This document shows, one piece after another, positions 20,157 to 32,100 of a stretch of 42,056 nt of DNA. The stretch spans positions 1-42,056 of the forward strand of contig JAADVB010000170.1 of NCBI GenBank assembly GCA_023334545.1, written 5' to 3'. The stretch comes from Salisapilia sapeloensis (taxonomy: Eukaryota > Oomycota > Peronosporomycetes > Peronosporales > Salisapiliaceae). The notes beneath the pieces were generated by a model that was given only the letters and a program-made list of their open reading frames with translations, searched no databases and was not told where the DNA came from. The position numbers and the translations under genes were made by a program. How positions within the stretch are numbered: the stretch's first letter is position 1; every line of letters begins with the position of its first letter.

Positions 20157-22264
20157 TTAATCCTCTTCATAGTCCACTGGAATATCATCCTCCGTCTCCT
20201 CTTTCAGAGGAGATGACTCCTCCACCCTCGCGTTCGAAGTCTTTTCACGACCGTTGCTCGGACTAGGACTTCGACGACGTGTGGAAACGCCATTCGGAGT
20301 ATTCGGACCATAGCGATTCGCTTGGAAACCACGACCACCAGGTGGACCACGACCGCCAGGTGGACCACGACCGCCAGGTGGACCACGGCCACGTCCACGC
20401 ATGGGACCACGGCCGCCCATACCAGCACGGAAGCCTCCTCTGCCCATCTGAGGCACCCTGGAAGGACTCCGACGTCCTTGGTCGAAGCGACTACGATCGC
20501 GATCGTAGTGTTCATGCGGAGGAGAACGAGATTGCGCCTGCATGTCATTGTAAAGCTTCCCGACTGGCGGCTGCTTGTTCGCACCGGACGGCAAGACATC
20601 GAAGTTGCGCTTCTTATGACGAGGACGAGGCTCCTCTGGGAGCGTCAAGATACCCTCCTCTCGACGGTCACGACTACGAGAGCGACTGTATTGGTCGCGA
20701 TTCGGCGTCGAGTCGTAATGCTCTTCCGAACGAGAGCGATGGCGGCGTTTATGACGGTGCTTATGGCGACTTGAGTGGTGGCGATGGTGGTGACGACTGG
20801 ATCGATGGCGACGAGAAGGTGATCGGCTACGACTACGACTGCGACTACGTTCGTACTCGTCTCGATCGTCATGCGGCTGCAGATCCAAGTATCTACGTCC
20901 ATCGGATCGGTCATTCCGATCCGTATGCTCCGTCCGGTCATCCACTCGATGATACTCCTCCCTCGACGGCTCTCGATAGCCGACGGTTCGTCCACTCTTG
21001 AGCTGGAACTTTCGATTCGGATCCGCACGACTCATCTCGCTCGTATCGCGCTGGATCTGTTCATCCTGATCGAAGACTAGAAACACTTCTCGATGCTGCA
21101 CTTCGACTAAAAGGTTGTTCACGGCAGCTTCAGCGTCACTATTGCGTTCAAAACGGACGGTTCCACGTCCTTCAACCTGATACGGACCAAAGGAATTGAG
21201 CTTCGAGCACAAGGTATCCCAGAAACCACGCGGATACGTTCGAAAGTCCACGCTTCGAATCGGATCCATCAAGCGATTCTCATGATCCGACCGATCACGT
21301 TCCATAAACACCACTTTGTCGATCACTGGAGCTTTCGCAAAGTTTCCCGTGATCTTGCGTTGGAAATGATCCGACTTATCGGCCAATTCGCAAGCGCGTT
21401 GGACGTCTCGGATGGATAACATGGCGGCAAAAGCGTACTTTGTCGGGTTCTTATGCGACCTAGGGACAGGAGGATGGACCAAATGGACGTTCTTGGTCGA
21501 CACGGCCGGGTCGATCGGTTGTAGGAACGACACGACTTCTTCCGCTGATGTGTCTCGAGGTAAATTACCCAGATAAAGGTAAGTCGACGGCGCAATGAGC
21601 TTCTTCCTCGAGTCACTATCAGACGAAAGCGTACGTTCCTTCTTCGTCTCTACTACATACGAGGTTAAGATGTGCACGTATGTGGGTGTGTACCCAGCTT
21701 ACCATGTCGACTGGACGGTAACGAAGTGGACAGTCCTTCGTGCTGGTTCACTTCCGCCACGACAGGCTCCTTGTCGCTTTGCAAGTTCGTCTCGACGGCC
21801 TCCTTTAGACGAGACCATCGACGAAGCACCTTGTCATCCTTCTCGTTCTGCAGACCGGACGACATGCTCGTCTTGATGTGGGACAGCACGACCGGCCGCA
21901 TCTTGACATTGTCCGGTCCAGTCGGCCGCGCGTTCGCGATCCTAATCAACGCCTGGATGCACTGGAGCCGGACTTCATACGGCCATCGCGGCTGGCATAA
22001 AGCTAAGAGGACAGATGCGATATTCGATTGGACGTGAGGAAACTGCTGAAAGTGTTTCGCCATGCACGACACGGCAGTCGGGATGGCGGCAATGACCTTT
22101 TCATTCCCTTCCGTGGGTGAAGCAGTGGACACAAATTGAATAACTTCTTCAAACGCATCTAAAGCTTCATCGTCTGGGTCGGTACTACTACGACTAAAGA
22201 CGTCATCGATCTTGGCGTCCCATTCGTATAATTTGGGTAACATGTCTTCTTTATCCAGAGCCAT
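20157..22264 (-). CDS. RNA-binding protein with helical N-domain, RRMs, RS and RGG regions
   Basis: Two exons, 22264-21703 and 21652-20157, are joined across a 50-bp intron (phase 1), giving 685 residues. Residues 1-165 are helical (VQSNIASVLLAL, RLQCIQALIRIANA) and look like HEAT-type packing; I do not recognise the family. An RRM follows with LYLGNL at 213-218 and KYAFAAML. A second RRM-like segment contains GRGTVRFE. Then comes an Arg/Ser and His/Arg-rich region (SRSRSRSRSPSRR), a GPPGGRG repeat, and an acidic end. Nuclear pre-mRNA processing is the expected role. RS Ser are usual kinase targets and RGG Arg usual methylation sites. Joining is supported by frame and by GTAAGC/TAG splice sites. 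Confidence 0.85.
20331..20391. repeat. 18-bp tandem repeat encoding GGRGPP
   Basis: About three near-identical 18-bp units (AGGTGGACCACGACCGCC on the plus strand) from 20340, with a partial unit before, encode the RGG box of the minus-strand RNA-binding protein. Confidence 0.8.
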
Positions 22265-22565
22265 GCTCTACGTGGATGGTAGATGGATCTAGTGGAAAAG
22301 TGTATATGAAACGATCTCTCGACGTCCCCCCAACAGCCTCTTCACGACGGCCAAACGACTACTGACGATGGAAAATCTTCTTGCTAGAGATGGGAAGACC
22401 TTCGGACGACATGTGCTACGTGGAAGATCTTGAGAAGCCGGAGATAGGATACGTTTCGGATCGAATGGAGGAACGACGTCTTGTGGTAACCGTTTCAGCG
22501 GATACAAAGTTGGGCTTTTTATGAATTGAAAGGACTGGTCGAGTTGCTACAAGGTGGGAAGAAAG
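22265..22565. promoter_or_regulatory. Shared 301-bp region between divergent RNA-binding and DNAI7 genes
   Basis: On the minus strand, TCATATACACTTTTCC (22294-22309) has a partial initiator and a full flanking-motif match (CTTTTCC), about 30-45 bp before the ATG at 22264. No clear element was found for the plus-strand gene. Confidence 0.4.
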
Positions 22566-24870
22566 ATGGTATGTCTTGCATAAAGATAGTAGAAATAGGA
22601 TGGAAGTGTCTTATGGAGACGGGATGGCTCTAGGCTGGAAAGAAGAAAGGGAAGGCACCAAAGAAGACCAAGGAGCAGTTAGATGAAGGTTCTTACTTCT
22701 GATATTTTTTATTTATGTATTAGTAAATGATGAAGGGTAGAACGTCGTATTCAGGAAGAAGAGGAAGCGAATCGACGAGCTGAAGAGGAGAAACGGATTG
22801 AGGAAGAGCGAAAGCGACGAGAGGTTGAGGAAGCGAAGCGTCAGGAGGAAGCTGCCAAGAACAGAGCTGCAGAGTTAGAGAGGTTAATTCAGGAACACGA
22901 AACCACAAAACTTGATGTCGAGGGTAAAGAGCAGCGTCTACAAGACATCCGTCGAGTACAAAAGGAAGCTCGTGATGTACGTTATCGCCTCATACTACTT
23001 CATCCATTCCTTGATACGAAATACATTCTAGTGGGAAAAATACTTGGCATGTGAGAGTCGACCAGACGCTCGAGTGGAAGGCGATGTCAATTCGTTCATC
23101 AATTCATGGCAAATGGATGAAGGCGTAAATTTCAAGACCATTGCGTCCAGTTGCGAAAATGCTCATGCTGTCATGGACGAACTCCTCTTCGTTGGAGCGC
23201 ATGCTCGTGCCGTAAACGATAATCAACTACATGCTCAGTGTCAGTCGTTCCTGTCTCAAATACAAACACTCGAAGTAGAGCGAGTGGAAGACATGACTGC
23301 CGACGTTCTACAGTATGCAGATGAGTATGCTGATAGCTCGAATCGGAGTGAAATCAAGTTAGAGTCTTGCGGATCCACTCGAGGACTTCAAGTAGGTATT
23401 TGGATCAATCTCATAGCAAAAGGTTCACGCAACAAGCGTATCGAGTTTTCCAACATCCGTGTCTCCGTGGATCTACCAAAGGCAGTGATCTTGCAACCAC
23501 TTGCTTTACGTGCCATTCATGTTCCTTTCCATACTGTCCAAGACGTGATCAGTCTTGATGAACCGATTGGAGGAGTCTTTACGATCGACCTCTTGGATGT
23601 ACCACCTCCACCGAAAAGAGCGCGTGGCTGGGTCATGAGAGACCTCACGCCATTAAGTTTATCAGGAGAGAAAGTGAAAAAGTTACAGTATCCGTTAGAA
23701 GGAATGGTTATGTCAGCGGCATCACCGATTAAAGTAAGTGTTGTTTTGCCAGAGTATGCGTTGTATCCGGAGCAGCCACGAGTAGCATGGTGGGATGGTC
23801 ATCAGTGGCAAGAAGAAGGGATTACCGACGTCACTTTCCAGACCGAAACGAACTTACTGACGATGAGTACTATGAAACTTACACAATTGGCTGTCGTCCA
23901 GCGTCGAGATCGCAACTTCCATAAACAGCATTGGTCCTTGACAGCCAAAGGTGACAGCAACCACATGGAAGAGTCTCCTTACGCCGTCCTGAAGCTACAA
24001 ACACTTCACCTAGAGCTCGTAGTGTTCAAAATATCGGACAAAGGTTGCCGACTTGTGGAACCAATGCTACCACCACTAGTACCTTTGCAAAACACTTGGA
24101 TGTCACCAGGAGAACTGTTAATGCGATTGGAGGCGGCAGGTATTTGTCTTTGCCCAACACTTGCGGATGATGCTTGCTTTGGCGTGAGTGGTAAGCTGAA
24201 AGCTTTGGAAGATCGAGTGATTGACGAAATCGTAAGCATCGCATCTGCATTTGAAGTGAACATCGGAGATCCATCCATCGATACGACGCCAGAGGAAGAC
24301 GCAGCTCGAACGATGAAGTGGAAATCACTTGCGAGTGATTCGAGCAAAATCGTCTTCTCCGTTCAGGAGATTCGATGGCCTTTCATTGATGATGATGAAA
24401 ACAACGACAAAGAAAGTGACATCGTTTCTACCGCCAAGTACAATGTCATCGCTCAAGTTGATGATGAAGTCGCTGGAGGTGGTGTCAAGTTCCGCCTGGA
24501 TCCGAACAACGAGTACGATACGCATGTGCATTTAAAAATGGCACTGGAAGACACTTCTAGTCCAGATGCTCGGGATCGCATTAAACACTCCAACATTCTC
24601 TTTGAGTTCATGCTAAAAAAACTCCTTCGATTACTGCGATTGTTTTCGTACTCTAGTCCGATCACAGGCACCATTCATGCACCCGTTGTGACACCAATGC
24701 AAGTAGACGAACATGCTGTGACGACAGAAGCAGCAGCAGCAGAACCTGCTTCCGAAAGCCAAGAAGTAAACGACGCGACGAACATAGAGCAGGAAGAAGG
24801 CAGTGGGAAAGAAGTGAAGGAACCTGCTGAGCAGATTGAGACTATGCCGACCGAAATGACATTTAACTAA
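22566..24870 (+). CDS. DNAI7: Axonemal dynein-associated protein DNAI7 (CASC1/IC97)
   Basis: Four exons: 22566-22568, 22634-22688, 22741-22976, 23032-24870. Introns are 65, 52 and 55 bp and the product has 710 residues. The first coding exon is just the ATG, followed directly by GTATGT. The N-terminus MAGKKKGKAPKKTKEQ, the long Glu/Arg helix and the WEKYLACESRPDARVEGDVN segment match the CASC1 pattern. VGIWINL and VRVSVDLP-like stretches further on match its central domain. The C-terminus is acidic. IC97 belongs to the inner-arm dynein system of flagella, so this gene implies zoospore motility. An in-frame stop at 22631-22633 rules out an unspliced 5' extension. Confidence 0.85.
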
Positions 24871-24919
24871 GTATAAAGCACAGAGAGTAGGTAGATGAAT
24901 GCTCAATATATTGACTTCA

Positions 24920-25999
24920 TCATAGCAGAGGATGCACGTATTTTGCGTACGTTTCATTAAAAGAGCAGTTCATAAAGTCTCGCACCCAGCAGACATGGTT
25001 GACATTTCCCGCAACATGTAGATGAAGTGCCTTACGATCGTGCATCTCTTGCAGGCCAAATGTGTCCATGGTGTATTCCGCAGTCGATTCCATCGGCAGC
25101 ACTTGAAGCGTGTCAAATTCCTCCTCGAGAGCATGGACACTAGAAACTCCGGCATACTTGCCAAAGATAGCCGATTGCCATGGCGTCAGCACAGCGTCCG
25201 CAGGTGATGCCAAGAAGTGGGCAACGTCTACTTTCAAAAAGTTACGTCGACGACGCATTGCATCGTATCGGCAGCGAGCATAGTCATTACTGTCGAAGCA
25301 ATCGTTCATGTTGTTTAAACGCGGAAGGTAATCGGAAGTAGCAATCCATTCTTCGTCCACTGGAAAGCGTTCATAATCTGCTGGAGAGTACACATCAACA
25401 TATCTCTTTGCCCATTCGTGGTAGTCTTGCTGAAGTTTGCCATGCACATCTGCCAGCGTATAGTTTTCGAAAGGAAAATCGATGTCAGATCCCTCTAGCC
25501 ATTTTCGATCGACTTGCATCCACGTTTCCAATACCTCCAAATCACTCTGTTGTGGTCCAAAGAACAAACCATTTTGGACACCAGAGAGACTAATCAGCTT
25601 ACGGACTTTGTGGTCATCCATCTCTTCCACAATTGCTCGACTTAGCAGCCCTCCTTGCGAGTGACCCATGAGGATGTAGCCATCTGAGAAGCGAGGATCA
25701 GTCGTCTGGAGCTCTCGTAAGGCATCGATAGCCATTACAATTTGATCTTTCAGTGGCTTAATCGAGCATTTATTATTGCAAAAGTCAAGAGACTTGAACG
25801 GTCTGCCTTCTGCCATGAACTTGGCTTTAAACTGGTCGCCATCCGATGTATCCGCTATAATACCATGTAAGAAGACAACTGGAAAGATAGAAGGTGTCTG
25901 AGTCGAAGGAGACGATGCAAGATGGAAGGGTAGGAATCTAGCCTCCGTATCCAACGGATGCAACAGAAATAGGAGTGATATGAAGACCCACAAGCTCAT
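24920..25999 (-). CDS. PPT1: Palmitoyl-protein thioesterase
   Basis: The protein has 359 residues and no intron. A signal peptide covers about residues 1-20. The alpha/beta-hydrolase nucleophile sits in GHSQGG (Ser114), preceded by the FPVVFLHG oxyanion region. The acid is probably Asp268 (SPADAVLTPW) and the base His335 (GNVNHVCW). The block ESTAEYTMDTFGLQEMHDR aligns with the equivalent part of animal PPT1. The family removes thioester-linked fatty acids from S-acylated proteins in lysosomes. Cys pairs and N-glycosylation sites (NYT, NCS, NET) fit a secretory-path enzyme. The stop lies 49 bp from the convergent DNAI7 stop. Confidence 0.88.
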   Translation of the reverse strand: MSLWVFISLLFLLHPLDTEARFLPFHLASSPSTQTPSIFPVVFLHGIIADTSDGDQFKAKFMAEGRPFKSLDFCNNKCSIKPLKDQIVMAIDALRELQTTDPRFSDGYILMGHSQGGLLSRAIVEEMDDHKVRKLISLSGVQNGLFFGPQQSDLEVLETWMQVDRKWLEGSDIDFPFENYTLADVHGKLQQDYHEWAKRYVDVYSPADYERFPVDEEWIATSDYLPRLNNMNDCFDSNDYARCRYDAMRRRRNFLKVDVAHFLASPADAVLTPWQSAIFGKYAGVSSVHALEEEFDTLQVLPMESTAEYTMDTFGLQEMHDRKALHLHVAGNVNHVCWVRDFMNCSFNETYAKYVHPLL

Positions 26000-26170
26000 T
26001 TCGTCCAGCTTTGCACGTCAGAAGGCAGGAAGTGACGAGGTGATCACATTTGTTGTAACCGACATGTCGGACTTGATGCTTACTTCCGTGCCCCTTGATC
26101 GTTTCAAAACGCAAGCTAGTCTCTTGAGGTATATTCTAGAGATTAGCGTGGTTGATGATAGTGTTGGAAC

Positions 26171-29100
26171 ATGTCTGATCAACGAGACTCGATATACGAG
26201 TCCCCGCGTGGTACGAAGAGGTTACCAAAGCCTCCTTCATCTCGACATACTCCTTATGCATCCTCGGTCTCGACAGTGCTACCCTATCTGAAGAAATATC
26301 AGTCAAGAGATGAAGCTCGACAAATCATTTCACCTCGGCATGGTATTGCCAAAACACGTGTAGCACGGGAACCGCCTTCAGTAAAGACTGCATGGAAGAC
26401 ACCTCGCAGCCCAAAGCAGTCGGATATAGACGACATAATCCCGGAAGCTCGAGAGCTCGAGATGGAGCCTGAAAACCAAGAAAAGGAAGTAGAAATTCGA
26501 ACTATGAAGCCGCTGCTTTTGCCATCAGTTGAAGCAGCATACCTATCGAATCAAGAGCTTTATCCTGTTGATCTAGATGCTTTATCTAGAGTAAACGAAA
26601 AGTTTTTGGAGATCACATCGACAGCACTCAATCATGCGGACAGTATCCAAGAGCAATTGCCAAACCTTGAGCAAACCTCGAGTAATACACTCGCAGCTAT
26701 TGAAGATCTTATGTCCCAAGTTACCACTTTACACCAACTGCATGAAGACGCAAAACAAAGCTACATGAAGCATGTCGCTGAGTTAACTCATACACATAAT
26801 GAAGATATAACGCGTCTGCAAACTCTGAACGACCAGGAAAAGGAATTAATGAAGGCAGAGTATACATCTGAAATTGCAGACCTGCGACTTACTTCTCAGG
26901 CTGCTATTCGTGACCTTGAAGACCAGCTTGTACGCCAACGCCAAGAGCTACTCGAGGGAAAGCGAGTGGAGCTTGATGTCCTAACAGCCCGTTTCACGCA
27001 AGAGTACAACTTGCTTCTTGAAAGTAGTGCTGCTGACCAAGTTCAGCTTCAGGAGCAGCTCGAAGACGAAAAAAGGGAGCATGAGAGAATTGTTTGTACG
27101 CTTCAAATGCAGTCCGAGGACAGCCTCACAGCTCTAAACAATCGTCGCATTGCTGAAAATGTACAAGTGCGAAAGAAAATGAAGGAAACGAAGATTGACT
27201 TTATCAATAGGCTAGCTGCACTCCAGGAAGAGCATGAAAGTGCAGAGATGGCTGCGAAGAAATCGGCAGTAGCAGAGCTAGAGCTAGCTCGTACTTCACA
27301 TGCCCACGAACTAAACTCGGTTATTAAGTCTTATGAGCTCCAGCTTTCCAACTTAAATCAACAGCATGTAAATAAGATTGATGCTATGAGCAGTGAGTCG
27401 AGTGCAAGGGAGAAAAGCATGTCTGAAGAATTTGAAACCCGGCATTCCTTCTCCTCAAACGCACACAAGCAAGAAATGCATCAAACAGTACTTCAATATG
27501 AAGCAAAATTAAATGAGCTTCGACAAGCGTGTGAAGAAGACATTGCAGAGCTACGTCATCAACATGCAGAACAAATTGCAGGCTTAAGAGAGACACATGC
27601 TGCCCAAGTTTTATCTCTCGAAACGACAGTCGAAGAGCTGAATACGCAAATGACAAATGATAAAGCCTCATTGACAAACGAGATTACTACTAGTAAGAAG
27701 CAGATTACCGAATTGGAAGATATTGCGATGCATTTACGTGATACCATCAAAGTACTGGCAGGGCGTACGAAAGAAGCAAAAGAGCTTAGCTTGATGACTG
27801 TGGGCGAATATGAAATGCACATTGTTCATCATAAAGAAGTTCAGGAGAAGCTCGCATCCAAGCTTAAATGCACTGAAATGGAGCTTCAACAAGCACATGC
27901 GGAACTTTTGTCTAAAGCAAACGAAATAATCACTTTGAATGATACAGTACAACGTCGTGAAGATGAAATCCAGAAACTTCATGCTCAATTGCTTAATACG
28001 ATCCAAACTGGTGAAAGTACGAATGAAGTACTGAATGAAACGAGTGGGCATTTGCAAAGTAGGACAAAGGAGTTAGAAACAACGAAAGCTGCACTACGAC
28101 TAGAGTCCGGGCGCTTATCGAGAGCGGAAGAAAGCATGCAAGCAAAAGACAGTATGCTTGAAGATTCAACGCAGAAGGTAGAAAGTTTGACGATGGCACT
28201 GGAAACCTTCCGTACAGAGACCAAGAAGCTGCAAATGGAAATGAAGCTTCAAGCGGAGCATGCACAAACCGACATAGAATTAAAGAATGCAGAAATACAA
28301 AGGCTACAAACGATCCAAACGGATCTGCAAACGAAGTGTAGCGAATATCAAGCTGCAATTACTCAATTAGAAAGCGATGTGCGTCGTATTGAAAAGCAAA
28401 GAGAGGAAGGATTGCGTCGTATTGACCTTCTACAAGCAGAAGCTGAACATCGCGAGGAATCGATCAGGAGTGGGGAAAATACGCTAGTAGACAAAGATAA
28501 GATTATATCTCAATTGAAACAGCAGAAGAAGAAAGTGGACGTAGAGAATAGTCGCTTGGAAGCTACACTTTCATCAAGAAAAGAGAAGATAAAAGCTCTG
28601 CAGACAGAAATTGAACGACGCACTATGCAAAACGAAGAAATGCACACTCGGTTTAGAAGTAGCGTTGAGCATATCCATGATGAGCAACTTGCTCGTCGCA
28701 AGTCTGAACGGAATTTGCTACTGCTAGAATTGGACGGATTAAAAGATATGCTAAAGCAGTATCAAGGTGTACACGAGAAGCTGGTTGCAAGTCAAACTGA
28801 CGTAGCGGACCTTACAGAGGAGCGAAATACACTGGCGAAAGAAATCGTTCAGCTACAAACGAATTTGGAGACAGTAGAGAGTGAAAAGGAGCTAGAAGAG
28901 GAAAAGTTAGCTGCTATTACTATCCAATTGCAACAAGCACAGCAATATCTGCATGCTTATCAACAAGAAAAGGAAGTTACAGCAGCTCTGTGCCGAGGAA
29001 CAGAGAACATTCATGCACTTGGGACGGACTCTGTGCAGCAGTACTTAACTCAGGTTCAGCACATTCTAAAGCAAGCCCAAGTTGCTACTTGCAGTGAGGA

Positions 29101-32100
29101 ACCTTTTCAGCTAGCTGAACTCTCCATTCTGGTATCGGAGGCGGCATATCTGAAGCAGTTTTTTGATGCGATCATGACAAAGAGTGACGAGTCGCTTCCT
29201 TCTCCTCCAACATCGAACTTGCTTCATCATGAGGAGATTTCGACGCATATTCAAGCATGCCATGATTTTCAAAGAGATTGTCGAAAGACACTTGATTTAC
29301 CCACTAGGACGAGTGCACCAAAAGAAGTGATCACTCTTATCGGCCAATTAAGAGACATTCTCGCGCAACTTGCTAACTTACATCCAAACAAGCAGGCGGA
29401 AACACGTGACAGTGGTAAACAAGACCCGGATGGGGATACATATTTACTGGGTTCAGAAATTGACATTGCGTTCGATATGCTGAATGAGCTGCGTGCATTA
29501 TCCAACTTTAGCTCATCTCTTGTTTTAAGCAAAGAAGGAACGAGCAGTAGAACTGCAAAGGACTTTGAACTTTTAAAAGTACCGTCAAAAACGCCTAGCG
29601 ATGTTTCGGAAGGCCAGCAGAACCGCTTCTCAAAAGAGTCGAACAAACAGAAAAGATTACAACGGACAAAATCGTTCCCAGACTACAACTCAGCAGAGCC
29701 TCTAGTATCTATCGAAAACATCACCAGCTATTCACCCCTTCTTCCACCTCGTATTGTTACCACTGGCATACAGGACGATGAAAAAGAAATGATGGATTCT
29801 TCGCATTCCATTGACATGCGAATGTGGCTACATAGTCCTAACTGTAGCGATTGGAAAGATAAGGAGAATAATTTAAGGCCAACATCGCCAACGGATATGG
29901 GAACGTTAGTAAAAGAGCATGCCGCCCTCTTAGACTTTGCGCAACGAACCTTTCACCTTATTTTACCTCGTCAAGAGCTTCCATCTCTATTCGAAGCGTT
30001 TTCCATTGTGGCAGATCAAGCTGCACAATTATCAGCCTCAAAAGAAGATTTAGGTAAACAGCTCGAATTGGGAACATCCGATTCAACTACTTCAGTTCAA
30101 GATGCAATTCCAGATAAACCGAATAATATCTTTACAAAGTTAGAAGACGTATCAGCTCACTTAGAAGAGTATGCCGGCCTCATAGAGTTGTTCCAAGAGC
30201 ATCCCGAGTGGTTAAGTATAGGAGAAACTCAACCTGTCGGTCTTGAAAGCATGGCAGAATGCGTTTGTAGTGCATTGAAGAGGCAGTATGACGAGAGTAA
30301 AGAGAGGCATGAGGATGAAGAAAGTAAAGAATTTGAAGCGTTATCAAATCAAGTAATGAGTTTAGTGCATGTAGCACTCGGTTCGAGTGATAATGACAGC
30401 GATTCGTTTAATACTATTGCTGCTGAGAATCGACGACGTCGATATGCTGGATTTGTTTCTGGACTAGAAGCCGTGCAGACAGTCTTGACATCCTTGCAGA
30501 ATGATTTAGCGTCTACCCAGGATTTACTCCAAATGACCGTTAAAAACAAGGAAGAGATAGAGATAGATCTTGGTGTAGAACGTAGTAAAATGATTGACAC
30601 ACAGTCACAGCTACGAGTGGAACAAAGTCAGCTGATGGAAACACAGACGGAGCTACAACTAGAGCAAAATCGATTGATAGAAACACATGCAGAGCTACAA
30701 GAAACCATCTTAAAGCTAAACACACTAGCAAGACAACATGACCTATGTCAAGTGAGCACCAAATCTGCTCAAGAGATACCATCAGATGTGACTAATCCAG
30801 TATCTAAACCTTATGTGGATCCTTTTGGTGATCGTGTCTTAGCGTATGAGTTGGGAGCTGCTCAGTCTCTACTCACTGGACTATTGATCCAAAATAGCAT
30901 TCAAGCGCAATGCGATCAAAACCAGGCACAGGGGCAATATACGGCGCTAGAAGCTGAATATACTGCAACGCTTAAGCGTTTGCTCCATCTTCAGCAAAGC
31001 CACGCTGACACGCTATCTGTGATGGATGCACGCAGGGAAGAGATAGAAGCGAGTAATAAAAAAGTTCAGGAGCTAACTCAATCGCTGGAAACTGCTACTT
31101 TCCACATAAATCAATTTGAGGAAGCAAGTGATAGAAAGATTAAGGAGCTAGAACAATCATTAGAATCTGCTACTTTCCATATGAGGGAAACGGAACAAGC
31201 AGTCGCTACCGAATTAGAGTCTGAAAGCAGCTTTTTGAACCAGCATGGGATTACTTTTGACATTACAGCTCCGCAAGTATCTCGCCGGGAAATATACACC
31301 AAGTACATGGAGCTACGGAAGCAGTATGATGAGCAAATAAATGCGATTGAGCAAGCCGTAAAGGAAGAGCAAGAGTTTTTCAATCGTGACTTGATTGCAG
31401 CTCCCTTCGAACGAGTGCAAACGCCCGATTATTCCCGCATTGATGTCTACAGGACTTTGCTAGAAACGCATCAAAAAGAATCCGAAGATGAAAAAGACAA
31501 ATCATCCGCGATAATCTCCTCTCTTCATGATGACATCGTTGTTCTTGAAAGTGAACGAATGAAGTTACATGTACAGCTTGATGATGCGGTTGAAAAGTTT
31601 GCATCACTGGATAACTCTATCCAAGTGCGAGATACCATGACAGACATGCTTGAACAAGTGGCGTATCATGATCTGGAAGCTAAACGTATCACAAGTCAAG
31701 AGCGCTACGAAAGTAGATGCATGATGTATGAAGAGTTTTACACAAGAGATATTCAGCGAGCACACAAAGGGATTTCTGAAGCTCTTCATAATCAAGCGAA
31801 TCAGTACACTTTTCAAGAGATGCTCAAGGACAAAGTCATTGAATTCCAGACGAATTATCATTATCCACCGCATGATAGCATCTTAAACGAAATGATGAAA
31901 CGGAACACAGCAGCTACTAGTAAAATTTATCGCTGCATTCGTCTCACGACCAACATACTAAACGCTTGCATATCCAATCGACAACATCCACGCGGTGCAT
32001 CCTTACGAAATGATACGACTGGGATGATACCGATATCTGATATTAAACAGGCAGTTGCTACTTGTGTGAAAGAGCTGAAAGCTTTGAAAGATTATCTAAA

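Noticed and set aside
20279-21001. 240-codon plus-strand frame rich in Asp/His/Tyr
   Set aside because: Antisense shadow of the RS and RGG coding sequence.
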